DNA from: Vreelandella nigrificans
Lineage (GTDB): Bacteria; Pseudomonadota; Gammaproteobacteria; Pseudomonadales; Halomonadaceae
Assembly (NCBI RefSeq): GCF_002374315.1
Contig: NZ_NWUX01000009.1
Span: 86,508 to 150,507 of the forward strand
Reading direction: 5' to 3'
DNA length: 64,000 bases
Within the stretch, counting starts at the first letter, position 1; every line of letters starts with the position of its first letter. This document shows positions 63,743-64,000 of this stretch, piece by piece. The notes below the pieces were generated by a model, which was given only the letters and a program-made list of their open reading frames with translations, searched no databases and was not told the DNA's origin. The position numbers and the translations under genes are program-made.

Positions 63743-64000
63743 CTATTGCATATTGTTGGGATAAAGATGAGATACCGACTTCAATAGCGCCAGTAGCGCC
63801 TGAAGTGGATGGTGCAGAGTCTGCGCTGAGTAACGCTTTACCTGGCTACGGCAGGAGTAGCCCGTGGCCAGCAGCTTGCCCGCGTTTTCATCGGCCTCTA
63901 CCTGGGGTTGCCAGGATTGGGCATAAATGGTTTTGGAGGTTTCCACATTACGGGTTTCATGCCCGTAGGTGCCCGACATGCCGCAGCAACCGCTATTCGC
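63743..64000 (-). CDS. ydiJ: YdiJ-like FAD/Fe-S oxidoreductase, C-terminal part (D-2-hydroxyglutarate dehydrogenase)
   Basis: Only the last 85 codons are in the window; the 5' part lies beyond the right edge. The segment ANSGCCGMSGTYGHETRNVE is the C-terminal CCG/Fe-S motif of YdiJ-type proteins, followed by a short variable tail. These flavoproteins oxidise D-2-hydroxyglutarate to 2-oxoglutarate, the product step after HglS, and the gene is directly upstream of hglS on the same strand. Confidence for family is good; full activity cannot be judged from this piece. Confidence 0.85.
   Translation of the reverse strand, partial: ANSGCCGMSGTYGHETRNVETSKTIYAQSWQPQVEADENAGKLLATGYSCRSQVKRYSAQTLHHPLQALLALLKSVSHLYPNNMQ

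Overview
The window looks like a chromosomal segment of a halophilic gammaproteobacterium, most likely Halomonas or a close relative. This is inferred from a complete glycine-betaine catabolic block beside a BCCT betaine-type transporter, an NhaC antiporter, a cyanide-insensitive oxidase, and gene order resembling Pseudomonas betaine and lysine loci. I saw no rRNA, tRNA, CRISPR array, prophage or insertion sequence. Genes are densely packed, often with 4-bp ATGA overlaps.

Region 1 (1-25.5 kb) is a one-carbon and betaine catabolism island. GbcA/GbcB demethylate glycine betaine, DgcA/DgcB with a dedicated EtfA/EtfB pair demethylate dimethylglycine, and a sarcosine oxidase operon (glyA-soxB..., cut by the left edge) handles sarcosine and glycine/serine. 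Released formaldehyde goes through FdhA (glutathione-independent formaldehyde dehydrogenase) and a NAD-dependent formate dehydrogenase (fused FdsG-FdsB plus FdsA). A BCCT transporter, an SSS symporter and a DMT exporter lie inside the island. A GbdR-type AraC regulator closes it, and an M19 dipeptidase and a DUF5943 protein ride in the dgc operon.

Region 2 (25.9-31.4 kb) is a mixed stretch: an M48 lipoprotein protease, a small membrane protein, a relic of an alpha/beta-hydrolase gene, a PAS-GGDEF-EAL protein, and a MATE exporter with its MarR regulator.

Region 3 (31.5-43.9 kb) is the most interesting part. A two-gene operon (an alpha-oxoamine-synthase-like PLP enzyme and a FemAB/GNAT-like acyltransferase) is divergent from an OmpR-type two-component system. 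A MipA/OmpV outer-membrane protein, a small membrane protein and a full tripartite ABC exporter (NodT-like, HlyD-like, RbbA-like, YhhJ-like) follow. Three intergenic regions carry arrays of a CTTSAT hexamer repeated with exact 11-bp periodicity. They lie before the PLP-enzyme operon/response regulator, before mipA and before the exporter operon. This suggests one OmpR-type regulon tying the biosynthetic pair to export, and I propose it as a candidate undescribed make-and-export system.

Region 4 (43.9-49.9 kb) holds CcoG with an unusual repetitive N-terminus, a MocR-type regulator with a clear inverted-repeat operator, and a cioAB oxidase operon with a 40-residue DUF2474-type subunit. Region 5 (49.9-56.7 kb) has two LysR regulators, a NAD(P)-binding protein, a DsbA-family protein, a small periplasmic protein, and an M20 amidohydrolase with an AbgT transporter. 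Region 6 (56.8 kb to the right edge) matches the pipecolate/2-oxoadipate route of lysine catabolism: LysR, AmaB-like aldehyde dehydrogenase, NhaC, AmaA-like oxidase, HglS and the C-terminus of a YdiJ-like D-2-hydroxyglutarate dehydrogenase.
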